From Streptomyces microflavus (lineage in GTDB: Bacteria > Actinomycetota > Actinomycetes > Streptomycetales > Streptomycetaceae), in contig NZ_BMUG01000001.1 of assembly GCF_014650075.1 (NCBI RefSeq), forward strand, positions 386,710-450,709: DNA of 64,000 nt. Direction: 5' to 3'. Positions within the stretch are counted from its first letter, which is position 1; the number at the start of each line of letters is the position of its first letter. Position numbers and translations under genes: made by a program. A model generated the notes under the pieces. It was not told the DNA's origin and did not search any database. It was given only the letters and a program-made list of their open reading frames with translations. Below, one piece after another: positions 1 through 8,156 of the stretch.

Positions 1-1087
1 CGGACTCACCGGTCAGCATCGACGCGTCCACGGCCGAGCTGCCCTCGACAACCGTCCCGTCGGTGGCGATCTTCTCCCCGGGGCGCACGACGAAACGGTC
101 ACCGACGACGAGCCGGTCGGCTCGGACGCGTACCTCCGTACCGCTTCTGAGTACGGTGACGTCCTTGGCGCCCAGGTGCATCAGCGCCCGCAGCGCGGCC
201 CCGGACTTCCGCTTCGCGCGCGCCTCCAGGTAGCGGCCCAGCAGGATGAAGGTGATGACCCCGGCCGCGACCTCCAGGTAGATCGTGGAGCTCGCGTCGG
301 CGCGCGAGACGGTGAGGTCGAACCCGTGCCGCATGCCCGGCATCCCCGCGTCCCCGAGGAACAGGGCCCACAGCGACCAGCCGAAGGCGGCGAGAGTGCC
401 CATCGAGACGAGGGTGTCCATGGTGGCGGCGCCGTGCCGGAGGTTGGTCCAGGTGGCGCGGTGGAAGGGCAGGCCACCCCAGACGACGACGGGGGCGGCG
501 AGGGAGAGGGAGAGCCACTGCCAGTTGTCGAACTGGAGCGCGGGGACCATGGCGAGCAGGACGACGGGGACGCTGAGCACGGCGGAGACGATGAGCCGTT
601 GCCGTAGCGCGGCGAGGGAGGAGGCCTGTTCCGCTTCGGCGGCTGCCGCCGATACGTCGGCGGGGGTGGGGTCGGGGTCGGTGGCCTGCTCGGGCTCCTG
701 CCGGTACTCGGGGCCCGGCTCCGGCTGGGGCCGCTGTCCGGGTCCCTGCTCCGGAGCGGGTCCCTGCTCGGGCGTCGGCTTCCCTCCCGGGTCCCCTCCC
801 GGGTCCCCTCCCGGTTTCCCTCCCGGTTCCCGCTCCGGGGGTGCGATGGGGCGGGCCGTGTAGCCGGTCTTCTCGACCGTCGCGACGAGGTCCGCCAGTT
901 CCAGACCCTCCGCGAAAGTGACACGCGCCTTCTCGGTCGCGTAGTTCACCGTGGCGGTGACGCCGTCCATCCGGTTGAGCTTCTTCTCGACGCGGGCGGC
1001 GCACGAGGCGCACGTCATGCCGCCGATCATGAGCTCGGCCCCGGTGGCGTTCGCGGCCGGGGTCCCGGCTGCTGCTGTGCTGGCCAT
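1..1087 (-). CDS. copA: Copper-exporting P1B-type ATPase CopA (partial, 3' end outside window)
   Basis: Pumps Cu(I) out of the cytoplasm using ATP. The reading frame starts at ATG 1087 and runs off the left edge, so only about 362 residues are visible. Residues 19-85 form a heavy-metal-associated domain with the metal-binding motif GMTCASC (about 23-29). A linker rich in Pro, Gly and Glu follows (about 85-140, with PGGD/PGGK repeats). Next come the first membrane helices and the actuator-domain loop; the window ends just after the phosphatase motif TGES. The phosphorylation motif DKTGT and the CPC membrane motif would lie outside. It sits about 100 nt downstream of copZ on the same strand and is probably co-transcribed from the CsoR-controlled promoter. 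The family is certain; Cu(I) rather than another soft metal is inferred from the operator and copZ. Confidence 0.93.
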   Translation of the reverse strand, partial: MASTAAAGTPAANATGAELMIGGMTCASCAARVEKKLNRMDGVTATVNYATEKARVTFAEGLELADLVATVEKTGYTARPIAPPEREPGGKPGGDPGGDPGGKPTPEQGPAPEQGPGQRPQPEPGPEYRQEPEQATDPDPTPADVSAAAAEAEQASSLAALRQRLIVSAVLSVPVVLLAMVPALQFDNWQWLSLSLAAPVVVWGGLPFHRATWTNLRHGAATMDTLVSMGTLAAFGWSLWALFLGDAGMPGMRHGFDLTVSRADASSTIYLEVAAGVITFILLGRYLEARAKRKSGAALRALMHLGAKDVTVLRSGTEVRVRADRLVVGDRFVVRPGEKIATDGTVVEGSSAVDASMLTGES

Positions 1088-1189
1088 GTCCGAACTCCTG
1101 GGTAACGCAGGTCGGGCCGTACCTCACCAGTATCTGCTGGCAGGCCCGGCCCGACGGTAAAAGAGTGGAGCGATGTGGAGCGCGGGCGC

Positions 1190-1513
1190 TCAGGCGGCCC
1201 GGCCGACGAGCTCGTAACCGGCCTCGTCGACGGCGGCGCGTACGGCGTCCTCGGTCAGCGGGGCCTTGGAGGAGACCGTGACGCGGCCGGTGGAGGCGAC
1301 GGCCTCGACGGACGTCACGCCCCCGAGGGCGGAGATCTCCTCCGACACGGCGCCTTCGCAGTGGCCGCAGGTCATGCCCTTCACCTCGTACACCGTGGTC
1401 ACCGAGTCCGTCGCCTCGATCTGCACGTCGGCGGCGCCGCCGTCGTGGCAGGAACCGGTGGGCGAGCAGCAGGAGCCGGTGGACTGGGTGGTGGTCTCGG
1501 TCTCGGCGGTCAT
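1190..1513 (-). CDS. copZ: Copper chaperone CopZ (HMA domain)
   Basis: Small cytosolic Cu(I) chaperone of 107 residues that would hand copper to CopA. The C-terminal about 65 residues are one HMA domain with the metal site GMTCGHC. The N-terminus has an extra Cys/His-rich stretch (CCSPTGSCHDGG) that is not part of the classical CopZ fold and could bind further metal. I chose ATG 1513 rather than an in-frame GTG at 1537: the sequence before 1513 reads GAAGAGGAGAACGCC, giving an AGGAG Shine-Dalgarno at normal spacing. It is the first gene of the copper operon and is followed by copA. The promoter upstream carries a CsoR-type operator. Confidence 0.92.
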   Translation of the reverse strand: MTAETETTTQSTGSCCSPTGSCHDGGAADVQIEATDSVTTVYEVKGMTCGHCEGAVSEEISALGGVTSVEAVASTGRVTVSSKAPLTEDAVRAAVDEAGYELVGRAA

Positions 1514-1644
1514 GGCGTTCTCCTCTTCGGCGGACACGAAGTTCGTCGGCGTTCGTCAGCGCGTCTTCGGTCGACACGTTCTGTAGGTATACGAGTGTGG
1601 CGCAAGGGGCCACAGGGGAGCCCGGGGCGCCTCACTCACTCCAT

Positions 1645-1664
1645 ACTATACCCCTAGGGGGTAT
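1645..1664 (-). promoter_or_regulatory. copZ-copA promoter with CsoR-type copper operator
   Basis: Positions 1648-1664 read ATACCCCTAGGGGGTAT, a near-perfect palindrome matching the known CsoR operator (ATACCCC...GGGGTAT) of Streptomyces. On the minus strand a -10 hexamer TATAGT occupies 1650-1645 and overlaps the palindrome, so bound CsoR would block RNA polymerase. Transcription would start near 1638, giving a leader of about 125 nt before copZ. Cu(I) binding to CsoR would release repression. Confidence 0.85.
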
Positions 1665-1707
1665 TTGTGGGAGCCGGGCGCGCCGGGTGCTGCCGACGGT
1701 GCCCGCT

Positions 1708-2466
1708 CTAGGGAGTGCGGCCCTGGTGGGGCTGCGGGGCCTGGCAGTTCTTCGTGGCCTGGTGGGGCGAGTCGTCGCCGAGCAGGGGGTCCAGGTAGCG
1801 GAACATGATCGTCTTCAGCTCCCGGATGTAGGCGTCGCGCTCCTCGCCCTCGTGGGCCATGATCAGGTCGAGTCCGGCCTTGAACGCCATGAAAGCCATG
1901 TCGGCGACGCGGTGGACCTGAGCGGCGGGCACGTCCGGGAGGTAGCCGGCGAGGATCTCTTCGACCCGGCTCAGCATGGTGGCGTGCAGGGTGTCGTGCT
2001 CCTCGGTGATCCGGCCGGGGATCTCCGAACCGTGCATGAGGACGAAGAACGCCGGGTTCTCGCAGTTGAACGCGATGAGCGGGTCGAGGACGGCGTCCAG
2101 CATCCGGTCGAGCGGCAGCTCGGTGTGGGTCTGGTCGAAGGCGGCGCCGTACGTGTGGCGCCAGCGGTTGAGGAGCTGGTCGCCGAGCTCTACGGCGATG
2201 GCCTCCTTGTTCGGGAAGAACTGGTAGAGCGTGCCCGGTGAGACGCCGGCCTCGCGGGCGATGGCGTTGGTGCTGGAGGCGGTGTAGCCGCTGGTGCAGA
2301 AGACGCTGGCCGCCGCCTGGAGCAGCTGGGCGATGCGGGCCTCGCCGCGGGCCTGGCGGCGGCGAGGGCGGGTCGTCCCCGCGCTGCCCTCCGTCGCCCC
2401 GCCGGCCGCGGGTTTTCCGGCTGCGCCGTCCCCTGCGGCGCCCTTCTTGGCTCTGGCCTCCGGCAC
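1708..2466 (-). CDS. TetR-family transcriptional repressor
   Basis: A 252-residue one-component repressor. The first about 38 residues are a basic, Ala/Gly-rich extension. Residues about 40-88 form the TetR HTH domain, with the typical stretch AIAREAGVSPGTLYQFFPNK. The rest is an all-helical ligand-binding domain. The start is GTG 2466, with GGGGA a few bases upstream. It is divergent from the MMPL exporter at 2624, and two palindromes of the same design lie between the genes, so it most likely represses both itself and the exporter. The inducing ligand cannot be read from sequence. Confidence 0.93.
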   Translation of the reverse strand: MPEARAKKGAAGDGAAGKPAAGGATEGSAGTTRPRRRQARGEARIAQLLQAAASVFCTSGYTASSTNAIAREAGVSPGTLYQFFPNKEAIAVELGDQLLNRWRHTYGAAFDQTHTELPLDRMLDAVLDPLIAFNCENPAFFVLMHGSEIPGRITEEHDTLHATMLSRVEEILAGYLPDVPAAQVHRVADMAFMAFKAGLDLIMAHEGEERDAYIRELKTIMFRYLDPLLGDDSPHQATKNCQAPQPHQGRTP

Positions 2467-2492
2467 GGCAATCCCCAGCTTTCATGATGCGT

Positions 2493-2550
2493 TTGACAAA
2501 CGCGAGTGCTCGCTCGCATTCTTGTGAAACGCGAGCGACTACTCGTGTTT
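2493..2550. promoter_or_regulatory. Two TetR operators overlapping the exporter promoter
   Basis: Two copies of a 9-6-9 palindrome lie side by side. Operator 1 (2498-2521) is AAACGCGAG, 6 nt, CTCGCATTC. Operator 2 (2527-2550) is AAACGCGAG, 6 nt, CTCGTGTTT. Their centres are 29 bp apart. A plus-strand promoter for the exporter, TTGACA (2493-2498), 18 nt, CATTCT (2517-2522), is overlapped by operator 1. The pair is expected to bind the TetR protein encoded at 1708-2466. Confidence 0.7.
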
Positions 2551-2623
2551 GCCAGTGTAAGTGGCAATGACTGACCCATGCTGCCTTGTGCTGCCCGGGT
2601 CTCGGTGAAGGGGACACCGCACC

Positions 2624-4987
2624 ATGTCCGAAGTCAACGGTCCACCCGGTTCGCCCGGCCCGCAGTCCGTGCGGACCGGTCCGCAGCCTGTCGGGCCCGC
2701 TCGGCAGCGCGTCGGTCCCGCTCCGCAGCGCATCGGGGGCTGGACCCGGTTCGTCACCGCCAGGCCCCGGCTCGCCCTGCTGGCCGCCCTGGTGATCACC
2801 GCCCTCGCCGTGTTCGCCGGGAGCGGGGTGGCCGACCGGATGGGCAGCGGTGGCTGGCAGGCCCCCGACGCCGAGTCGTCCTACGCGACCGAGGCCCTGG
2901 AGCGGGAGTTCCCCGCCTCGCAGCCCAACCTGCTCCTGCTGGTGGAGAGCGGCACCGCATCCGTCGACGATCCGGCGGTGGCCGCCGAGGCCGCACGGCT
3001 CACCGAGCGGCTCGCCGCCGAGCAGGGCATATCCGGAGTCACCTCGTACTGGGAGACGGAGTCGCCCGCCCTGCGCGCCGAGGACGGCCGCGAGGCGCTC
3101 ATCGCGGCCCGGATAGGGGGCGACGAGACGGAGGCGGGCGAGACGCTCGAACGGATCGCTCCCGCCTTCGCGGGGGAGAACGGCCCGGTGAAGGTCTCGA
3201 TCGGCGGGCCCGTCGCCGTCCAGCACGAGATGCAGACGATCATCCAGGAGGACCTGCTGCGGGCCGAGCTCATCGCCCTGCCGGTGACGCTCGTCCTGCT
3301 GGTCATGGTCTTCGGCAGTGCGATCGCCGCCATGCTGCCGCTCCTCGTCGGCATCGTCGCCATCCTCGGCACCAACGCCGTGCTGCGCGGTCTGACCGAG
3401 TTCACCGATGTCTCGGTCTTCGCGATGAACCTCACCACGGCCCTCGGCCTCGGACTGGCCATCGACTACGCGCTGTTCATCGTCCGGCGCTTCCGCGAGG
3501 AGCTCGACGCCGGAGCCGACACCCGGACGGCCGTCGGCACCACGCTGCGCACGGCCGGCCGCACGGTGCTCTTCTCCGCGCTGACCGTGGCGGTGTCCCT
3601 GTCGGCGATGCTCGTCTTCCCGCAGTACTTCCTGCGGTCCTTCGCCTACGCCGGGATCGCCGTGGTCCTGCTGGCCGCGGCCGCCGCACTGATCCTGCTG
3701 CCCGCGGCGCTCATGCTGCTGGGCCCCCGGGTCAACGCGCTCGACCTGCGCCGCCTGCTGCGCCGCGGGAAGAGGAAGGCGGCCGCGGAAGCCGCTGCCG
3801 AGGAGACCGGCAAGGGGTGGGCGCGCTTCGCCGAGCTGGTGATGCGCCGGGCACCTGTCTTCGCCATCGTCACCACGGTGGGCCTCGTCCTCCTCGGACT
3901 GCCCTTCCTCGGCGTCAAGTTCGGTACGGCGGACGACCGCCAGCTCCCCGCCGGCGCCGAGTCCCGGGTCGTCCAGGAGCACATCCGCGACGGCTTCCCC
4001 GGCAGCCCCGGCGGCGGCCTGGAGATGCTGGTCGAGGGGGAGGGGACACCCGCCGCGTACGCAGCCCTCAAGGACCGGATCGAGAAGGTCCCGGGCGTGC
4101 TGCGCGTCGAGGGCCCGGTCGCGGCGGACGCGACCGCGTACTTCAGCGTGCTGCCGGAGGGCCAGGCGGTCGGTGAGGAGACCCAGCAGCTCGTACGGGA
4201 CCTGCGCGCGATGCCCGCCGACTCCTTCGACACCTCGGTGACGGGCACGGCGGCGGTCCTGGTCGACTCCAAGGACGCCATCGCGGACCGGCTGCCCTGG
4301 GCGATCGGCATCATCGTGGTGGTGACGCTGCTCCTGGTCTTCCTGCTCACCGGCAGTGTGCTCATCCCGATCCAGGCGGTCCTGCTCAACGCCCTCAGCC
4401 TGACGGCGATGTTCGGGGCGGTGGTCTGGGTCTTCCAGGACGGGAACCTCTCCGGGATCCTCGCCTTCACCAGTACCGGAGACATCGAGACGACCCTGCC
4501 CGTCCTGATGTTCTGCGTGGCCTTCGGGCTCTCCATGGACTACGGCGTCTTCCTGCTCTCCCGCATCAAGGAGGAGTACGACCGGACCGGCGACCACGAA
4601 CGCTCGGTCACCTTCGGACTCTCCCGCACCGGCGGACTGATCACCGCGGCCGCCGTGATCCTCGCGGTCGTGATGGTCGCCATAGGCACCTCACGGGTCA
4701 CCAACACCAAGATGCTGGGGCTCGGGATCGCCCTCGCCGTCCTCATGGACGCCATGGTGATCCGCAGCCTGCTGGTCCCCGCCGTGATGAAGCTGACGGG
4801 CCGCGCCACCTGGTGGGCGCCCAAGCCGCTGCGCGCCTTCCACCAGAGGTTCGGCCTCAGCGAAGGGGAGTCGGCCCCGGCCGCCTCCGGCACGAAGGGT
4901 GAGCCCGGCGGCCCGGGGGAGCCCACGGCCGACGGGGAGATACCCGAGGGCGCCCGGGGCGGGGAGAAGGTCACCACGGGGGCGTAG
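2624..4987 (+). CDS. MMPL/RND-family membrane transporter
   Basis: A 787-residue inner-membrane exporter of the MMPL branch of the RND superfamily, driven by the proton gradient and usually moving lipids or hydrophobic drugs. Two homologous halves are visible. Each has one helix, a large extracytoplasmic loop and five further helices. The proton-relay Asp-Tyr pairs lie in GLAIDYALFIVRR (about residue 275) and GLSMDYGVFLLSRIKEEY (near 640). The N-terminal 45 residues and C-terminal 45 residues are low-complexity Pro/Gly tails. Length is normal for the actinobacterial MMPL class. It is divergent from the TetR gene, which probably controls it. The substrate is unknown. Confidence 0.93.
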   Translation: MSEVNGPPGSPGPQSVRTGPQPVGPARQRVGPAPQRIGGWTRFVTARPRLALLAALVITALAVFAGSGVADRMGSGGWQAPDAESSYATEALEREFPASQPNLLLLVESGTASVDDPAVAAEAARLTERLAAEQGISGVTSYWETESPALRAEDGREALIAARIGGDETEAGETLERIAPAFAGENGPVKVSIGGPVAVQHEMQTIIQEDLLRAELIALPVTLVLLVMVFGSAIAAMLPLLVGIVAILGTNAVLRGLTEFTDVSVFAMNLTTALGLGLAIDYALFIVRRFREELDAGADTRTAVGTTLRTAGRTVLFSALTVAVSLSAMLVFPQYFLRSFAYAGIAVVLLAAAAALILLPAALMLLGPRVNALDLRRLLRRGKRKAAAEAAAEETGKGWARFAELVMRRAPVFAIVTTVGLVLLGLPFLGVKFGTADDRQLPAGAESRVVQEHIRDGFPGSPGGGLEMLVEGEGTPAAYAALKDRIEKVPGVLRVEGPVAADATAYFSVLPEGQAVGEETQQLVRDLRAMPADSFDTSVTGTAAVLVDSKDAIADRLPWAIGIIVVVTLLLVFLLTGSVLIPIQAVLLNALSLTAMFGAVVWVFQDGNLSGILAFTSTGDIETTLPVLMFCVAFGLSMDYGVFLLSRIKEEYDRTGDHERSVTFGLSRTGGLITAAAVILAVVMVAIGTSRVTNTKMLGLGIALAVLMDAMVIRSLLVPAVMKLTGRATWWAPKPLRAFHQRFGLSEGESAPAASGTKGEPGGPGEPTADGEIPEGARGGEKVTTGA

Positions 4988-5026
4988 GCCAGTGGCTTCT
5001 TCCGGGCCATCCTCCAGGGCGCCTTG

Positions 5027-5082
5027 CTCTCCCGCCCGGCCCGAGACCCGTTGAGAAACGGGTCTCGGGCCGGGCGGGAGAG
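5027..5082. terminator. Very long perfect hairpin terminator after the MMPL gene
   Basis: A 26-bp perfect inverted repeat (5027-5052 and 5057-5082) closed by a GAGA tetraloop. No U-tract follows, as is common for Streptomyces terminators. A second, shorter hairpin (CCTCAG/CTGAGG) lies near 5165-5184. Together they insulate the methyltransferase gene from readthrough. Confidence 0.75.
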
Positions 5083-5242
5083 GCCTCCTGACGCCCCGTG
5101 GCAGGTGGGCGGATCCCCTGGCAGCCAGGGGTCAGGGGGCAGGGGGCTTCCTGCTCGGACCAGCCCCTCAGGCGCCCCCTGAGGCGACCGGCCAACAACC
5201 TCTGACCTGGTCTTTCTTCCGCCGGCTTCCTAAAATTGGCGC

Positions 5243-6007
5243 ATGGGGAAAGGGGGCCGGATGGACCGGAACATCCGCACGACGGACGACGTACTCACGC
5301 TTCTGGACAGCCTGTTCGTGCCCGAGGCGCACCGCTGGACCACCGACGCCGCTTCATGGTGGGACGACTTCTACGGGGACCGCTCGAAGCCGGTGCCCTT
5401 CTTCGTGGACAAGCCCGACGAGAGCCTCGTCTCGTACGTCGAGCGGGGGCTGATCACCCCGGGCCGCGCGCTCGACCTGGGCTGCGGCCCCGGGCGCAAC
5501 GCGCACGCGCTGGCATCGCTCGGCTTCGACGTCGACGCGATCGACCTCTCCCCGGCGGCGATCGCCTGGGCCGGGGAGCGGGCCTGTCTCTCGGGGGCCG
5601 AAGCGCGGTTCCACTGCGGGGACGCCTTTGTCCTGACGTCGGAAGGGGCGGAGCTGGCGGGCCCGTACGACCTGATCCATGACTCCGGGTGTTTCCACCA
5701 CCTGCCGCCCCACCGGCGTATCAGCTACCTCGCTCTCCTCGACCGCTGCCTCGCTCCCGGCGGCCATTTCGCGCTCACCTGCTTTGCGGCGGGGGAGGGC
5801 GGCATGGGCTCCGAGCTGCCGGACGAGGAGCTCTACCGGCAGGGGAGCCTGAAGGGCGGACTGGCCTATACCCCCGAGGAGTTGCGCCGCGTCTTCTCCG
5901 ACCTGACGGAGATCGAGCTGCGCCGCATGCACGACGAAGCGCCCGGGTCCCCGGTCTTCGGTGAGTCCTTTCTCTGGGCGGCGCTGTTCCGCAAGTCGCC
6001 CCGGTAG
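5243..6007 (+). CDS. Class I SAM-dependent methyltransferase
   Basis: A soluble methyltransferase of 254 residues. The SAM-binding motif I is ALDLGCGPGRNAHAL (about residues 76-90), followed by the acidic end of strand 2 (VDAIDLSPAAI) and a motif near SGCFHHLPPHRR. The Rossmann core is standard; the substrate is not predictable. Two starts are possible. ATG 5243 lies 6 nt after a TAAAAT -10 hexamer (5231-5236), which fits a leaderless mRNA. ATG 5261 has AGGGGG at 5251-5256 as a Shine-Dalgarno. I keep 5243 because of the -10 placement. The gene is convergent with a small HTH gene, and a GC-rich hairpin near 6036-6063 probably terminates both. Confidence 0.88.
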   Translation: MGKGGRMDRNIRTTDDVLTLLDSLFVPEAHRWTTDAASWWDDFYGDRSKPVPFFVDKPDESLVSYVERGLITPGRALDLGCGPGRNAHALASLGFDVDAIDLSPAAIAWAGERACLSGAEARFHCGDAFVLTSEGAELAGPYDLIHDSGCFHHLPPHRRISYLALLDRCLAPGGHFALTCFAAGEGGMGSELPDEELYRQGSLKGGLAYTPEELRRVFSDLTEIELRRMHDEAPGSPVFGESFLWAALFRKSPR

Positions 6008-6050
6008 CGGCAGTGGTTCTCCGTCGGACCTTCGGGGACGGGGGCCGGTG

Positions 6051-6242
6051 TCAACGGCCCCGGTTGCGGGGGCGGGAGGCGACCCAGGCGCGGACGGTGT
6101 CGCCGTACCAGTACGGCTTTCCGTTCTTCACCTGGTCGGGCGGGGGGAGGAGGCCGTGCTTGCGGTAGGAGCGGACGGTGTCCGGCTGGACCTGGATGTG
6201 CGCGGCAATGTCCTTGTAGGACCAGAGTGTTCTGTCCGTCAT
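6051..6242 (-). CDS. Small MerR/AlpA-type helix-turn-helix protein
   Basis: A 63-residue DNA-binding protein consisting of one winged-HTH domain. WSYKDIAAHIQVQPDTVRSY forms the helix-turn-helix and the Tyr/Trp-rich end (KPYWYGDTVRAW) forms the wing. Such proteins resemble excisionases or AlpA regulators but also occur as stand-alone chromosomal genes in Streptomyces. I start at ATG 6242 (MTDRTLWS), which has GAGAGGTG upstream; the frame is open to 6296, but the extra 18 residues look non-coding. No integrase or phage gene lies nearby, so a link to a mobile element is not supported. Confidence 0.75.
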   Translation of the reverse strand: MTDRTLWSYKDIAAHIQVQPDTVRSYRKHGLLPPPDQVKNGKPYWYGDTVRAWVASRPRNRGR

Positions 6243-6452
6243 CCGTGACACCTCTCTGCGCTGTTCTGTTCTGACCGGTACTGCTCCGGTGATCACTCAG
6301 CCTGCGCCCGGTTGAACGACCTCGAACGGCAGGCGGGGTGGGGCTGTTGTACGCCTGTGACGGAAAACCCGCGTAACGGAGATATGTGTGGCGAAACAGT
6401 GACTGCCGTGACAGAAGGGGCGAACAGCTGGCTGTGGTGAGGAACCGGGGCG

Positions 6453-7001
6453 ATGTCAGACCCGGATGCCACGATGATGACCATGAGCACTTCCGAACGT
6501 CCGATGCCCCCGCTGGTCGCCGACGAGCGCACTTCGCTGGAGGGCTGGCTCGACTTCTACCGCGCCACCCTCGCCCAGAAGTGCGAGGAGTTGCCCGAGG
6601 GGCAGCTCCGTGAGGCGTCCGCGGCGCCCTCCACGATGACGTTGCTCGGGCTGGTCCAGCACGCTGCGGCGGTGGAGCGGAACTGGTTCCGGCGGGTCCT
6701 CGCGCAGGAGGACGTCCCACCCCTCTTCGCCCCGGCCGACGAGGGTGGGGGCGGGGGCCATGACGGCGGGTTCGAGCTTGCCGAGGATGCCACGTACGGC
6801 GGCGCGGTGGCGGTGTGGCAGGCCGAGGCCCGGCGGGGCCGGGAGAACTGCGCGGCCCGGGGGCTCGACGACACCAGCCCGTTCATGGGCGGCGAGGTGA
6901 CGCTCCGCTGGATCTACCTCCACATGATCGGCGAGTACGCGCGCCACTGCGGGCACGCCGACCTGATCCGCGAGCGCATCGACGGGCGTACGGGGGTGTG
7001 A
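6453..7001 (+). CDS. DinB-family (DUF664) protein
   Basis: A 182-residue soluble four-helix-bundle protein of the DinB/YfiT superfamily, DUF664 branch. In actinobacteria these are often metal- and mycothiol-dependent transferases or are uncharacterised. Visible signatures are [16 protein letters not shown], whose His sits at the usual first metal-ligand position, and [20 protein letters not shown] near the C-terminus, with the other two ligand His residues. The N-terminus is uncertain: ATG 6453 and ATGs at 6474, 6477 and 6483 are all in frame. The conserved domain begins at about residue 20. It is convergent with the iolE-like gene. Confidence 0.85.
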   Translation: MSDPDATMMTMSTSERPMPPLVADERTSLEGWLDFYRATLAQKCEELPEGQLREASAAPSTMTLLGLVQHAAAVERNWFRRVLAQEDVPPLFAPADEGGGGGHDGGFELAEDATYGGAVAVWQAEARRGRENCAARGLDDTSPFMGGEVTLRWIYLHMIGEYARHCGHADLIRERIDGRTGV

Positions 7002-7057
7002 CCACGGGGGTCCGGCAGGGGGCTGACGGAGCCTGACAGGGGCCCGGCGGGGCGGTT

Positions 7058-8011
7058 TCAGCTCGCCGTTCCGGGAGCTCCGGGAGTTCCGGGCCTGCCG
7101 GGTGTTCCGCAGGAGCGGAGGAACTCGCGGGTGCGGCGGGCGATCGGGAGCGGCTTGTCCGGGTCGCACGGGTACATGTCCTGTTCCACGATCGCGAACA
7201 GGTCGACGTCCAGGGCGCGCGCCGCGTCCAGGACCGGTTCCAGGGCGGGGACACCCCCGGGCGGTTCGCACATCACGCCCCGGGCCACGGCCGGGCCGAA
7301 CGGGATCTCGTCCGCCACCACCGCCGCCAGGATCCCGGGGTCGACCTGCTTGAGGTGGAGGTAGCCGATGCGCTCCCCGTAGGTCTCGATGAGCTTGACG
7401 CTGTCGCCGCCGCAGTAGGCGTAGTGCCCGGTGTCCAGGCAGAGCGAGACCAGGGAGGGGTCGGTGGCGTCGAGGAAGCGGTTGACGTTCTCCTCGCTGT
7501 CGACATGGGTGTCCGCGTGCGGGTGGACGACGATGCGGAGCCCGTACCGCTCCCGGACCTCCCGGCCCAGCCGCTCCGTCTGCGAGGTCAGGTCACGCCA
7601 CTGCGCGGGGGTGAGCGTGCGGTCCTCCAGGACCTCGCCCGTCTTGTCGTCGCGCCAGAAGGAGGGGATGACGACCAGGTGTTCCGCACCCATGGCCCGG
7701 GTCAGTTCGGCGATGTCGGCGACATGCGCCCAGGTCCGGTCCCAGACGTCGGGGCCGTGGTGCAATCCGGTGAAGACGGTGCCGGCGGAGACGGTCAGCC
7801 CACGGCTGCGGGTCTCGTCCTTCAGCCGGGCCGGGTCGGTGGGCAGATAGCCGTACGGACCGAGTTCGATCCACGCGTACCCGGCCTCGGCCACCTCGTC
7901 GAGGAAGCGCTGCCAGGGCACCTGCTGCGGGTCGTCGGGGAACCACACCCCCCACGAGTCGGGTGCCGAGCCGATACGGATGCGGGCCGGAGAGGGTGCG
8001 GAGGGGGTCAT
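7058..8011 (-). CDS. IolE/IolI-like sugar phosphate isomerase/epimerase (TIM barrel)
   Basis: A 317-residue AP-endonuclease-2-type TIM barrel, the fold of inosose dehydratase (IolE) and inosose isomerase (IolI/IolH). Metal-binding signatures include WIELGPYGY, IVVHPHADTHV, SLCLDTGHYAYCGG and IVEQDMYP. Its place back to back with iolC supports a role in inositol breakdown: either dehydration of 2-keto-myo-inositol or interconversion of inososes. The C-terminal tail is a short collagen-like run (PGRPGTPGAPG). I start at ATG 8011: a minus-strand TTGACA (8048-8043) and a weak GACGCT -10 (8024-8019) put transcription start next to it, suggesting a leaderless message. A GTG at 8035 is the alternative. 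Dehydratase versus isomerase cannot be settled from sequence alone. Confidence 0.82.
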   Translation of the reverse strand: MTPSAPSPARIRIGSAPDSWGVWFPDDPQQVPWQRFLDEVAEAGYAWIELGPYGYLPTDPARLKDETRSRGLTVSAGTVFTGLHHGPDVWDRTWAHVADIAELTRAMGAEHLVVIPSFWRDDKTGEVLEDRTLTPAQWRDLTSQTERLGREVRERYGLRIVVHPHADTHVDSEENVNRFLDATDPSLVSLCLDTGHYAYCGGDSVKLIETYGERIGYLHLKQVDPGILAAVVADEIPFGPAVARGVMCEPPGGVPALEPVLDAARALDVDLFAIVEQDMYPCDPDKPLPIARRTREFLRSCGTPGRPGTPGAPGTAS

Positions 8012-8042
8012 ATCGCCCAGCGTCGCGGCCCGCACGGACGAG

Positions 8043-8106
8043 TGTCAAGAGTTCGTCCGAATGTCCGGACAAAATGTTGACAGGGCTCCCGGGAGGGGGC
8101 TAGACC
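8043..8106. promoter_or_regulatory. Divergent promoter and operator region of the inositol cluster
   Basis: The plus-strand promoter for iolC is TTGACA (8077-8082), 18 nt, TAGACC (8101-8106). The minus strand also has TTGACA (8048-8043), driving the iolE-like gene. A perfect 10-bp palindrome TGTCCGGACA (8062-8071) lies between the two -35 boxes and is a good candidate operator for an inositol regulator. No regulator gene for it lies in the window. Confidence 0.55.
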
Positions 8107-8156
8107 TGGATCGGCCGGCCACCGGTGGGTCGCGCAGGCGGATCGAAGGGATGCGT

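Noticed and set aside
1646..4597. 983-codon minus-strand frame across the MMPL gene
   Set aside because: Antisense shadow of the MMPL coding sequence; composition is Gly/Asp/His/Arg-rich with no motifs.
6051..6242. Excisionase of a mobile element
   Set aside because: The HTH type is similar, but no integrase, replication or transfer gene is nearby, so only a small HTH protein is reported.
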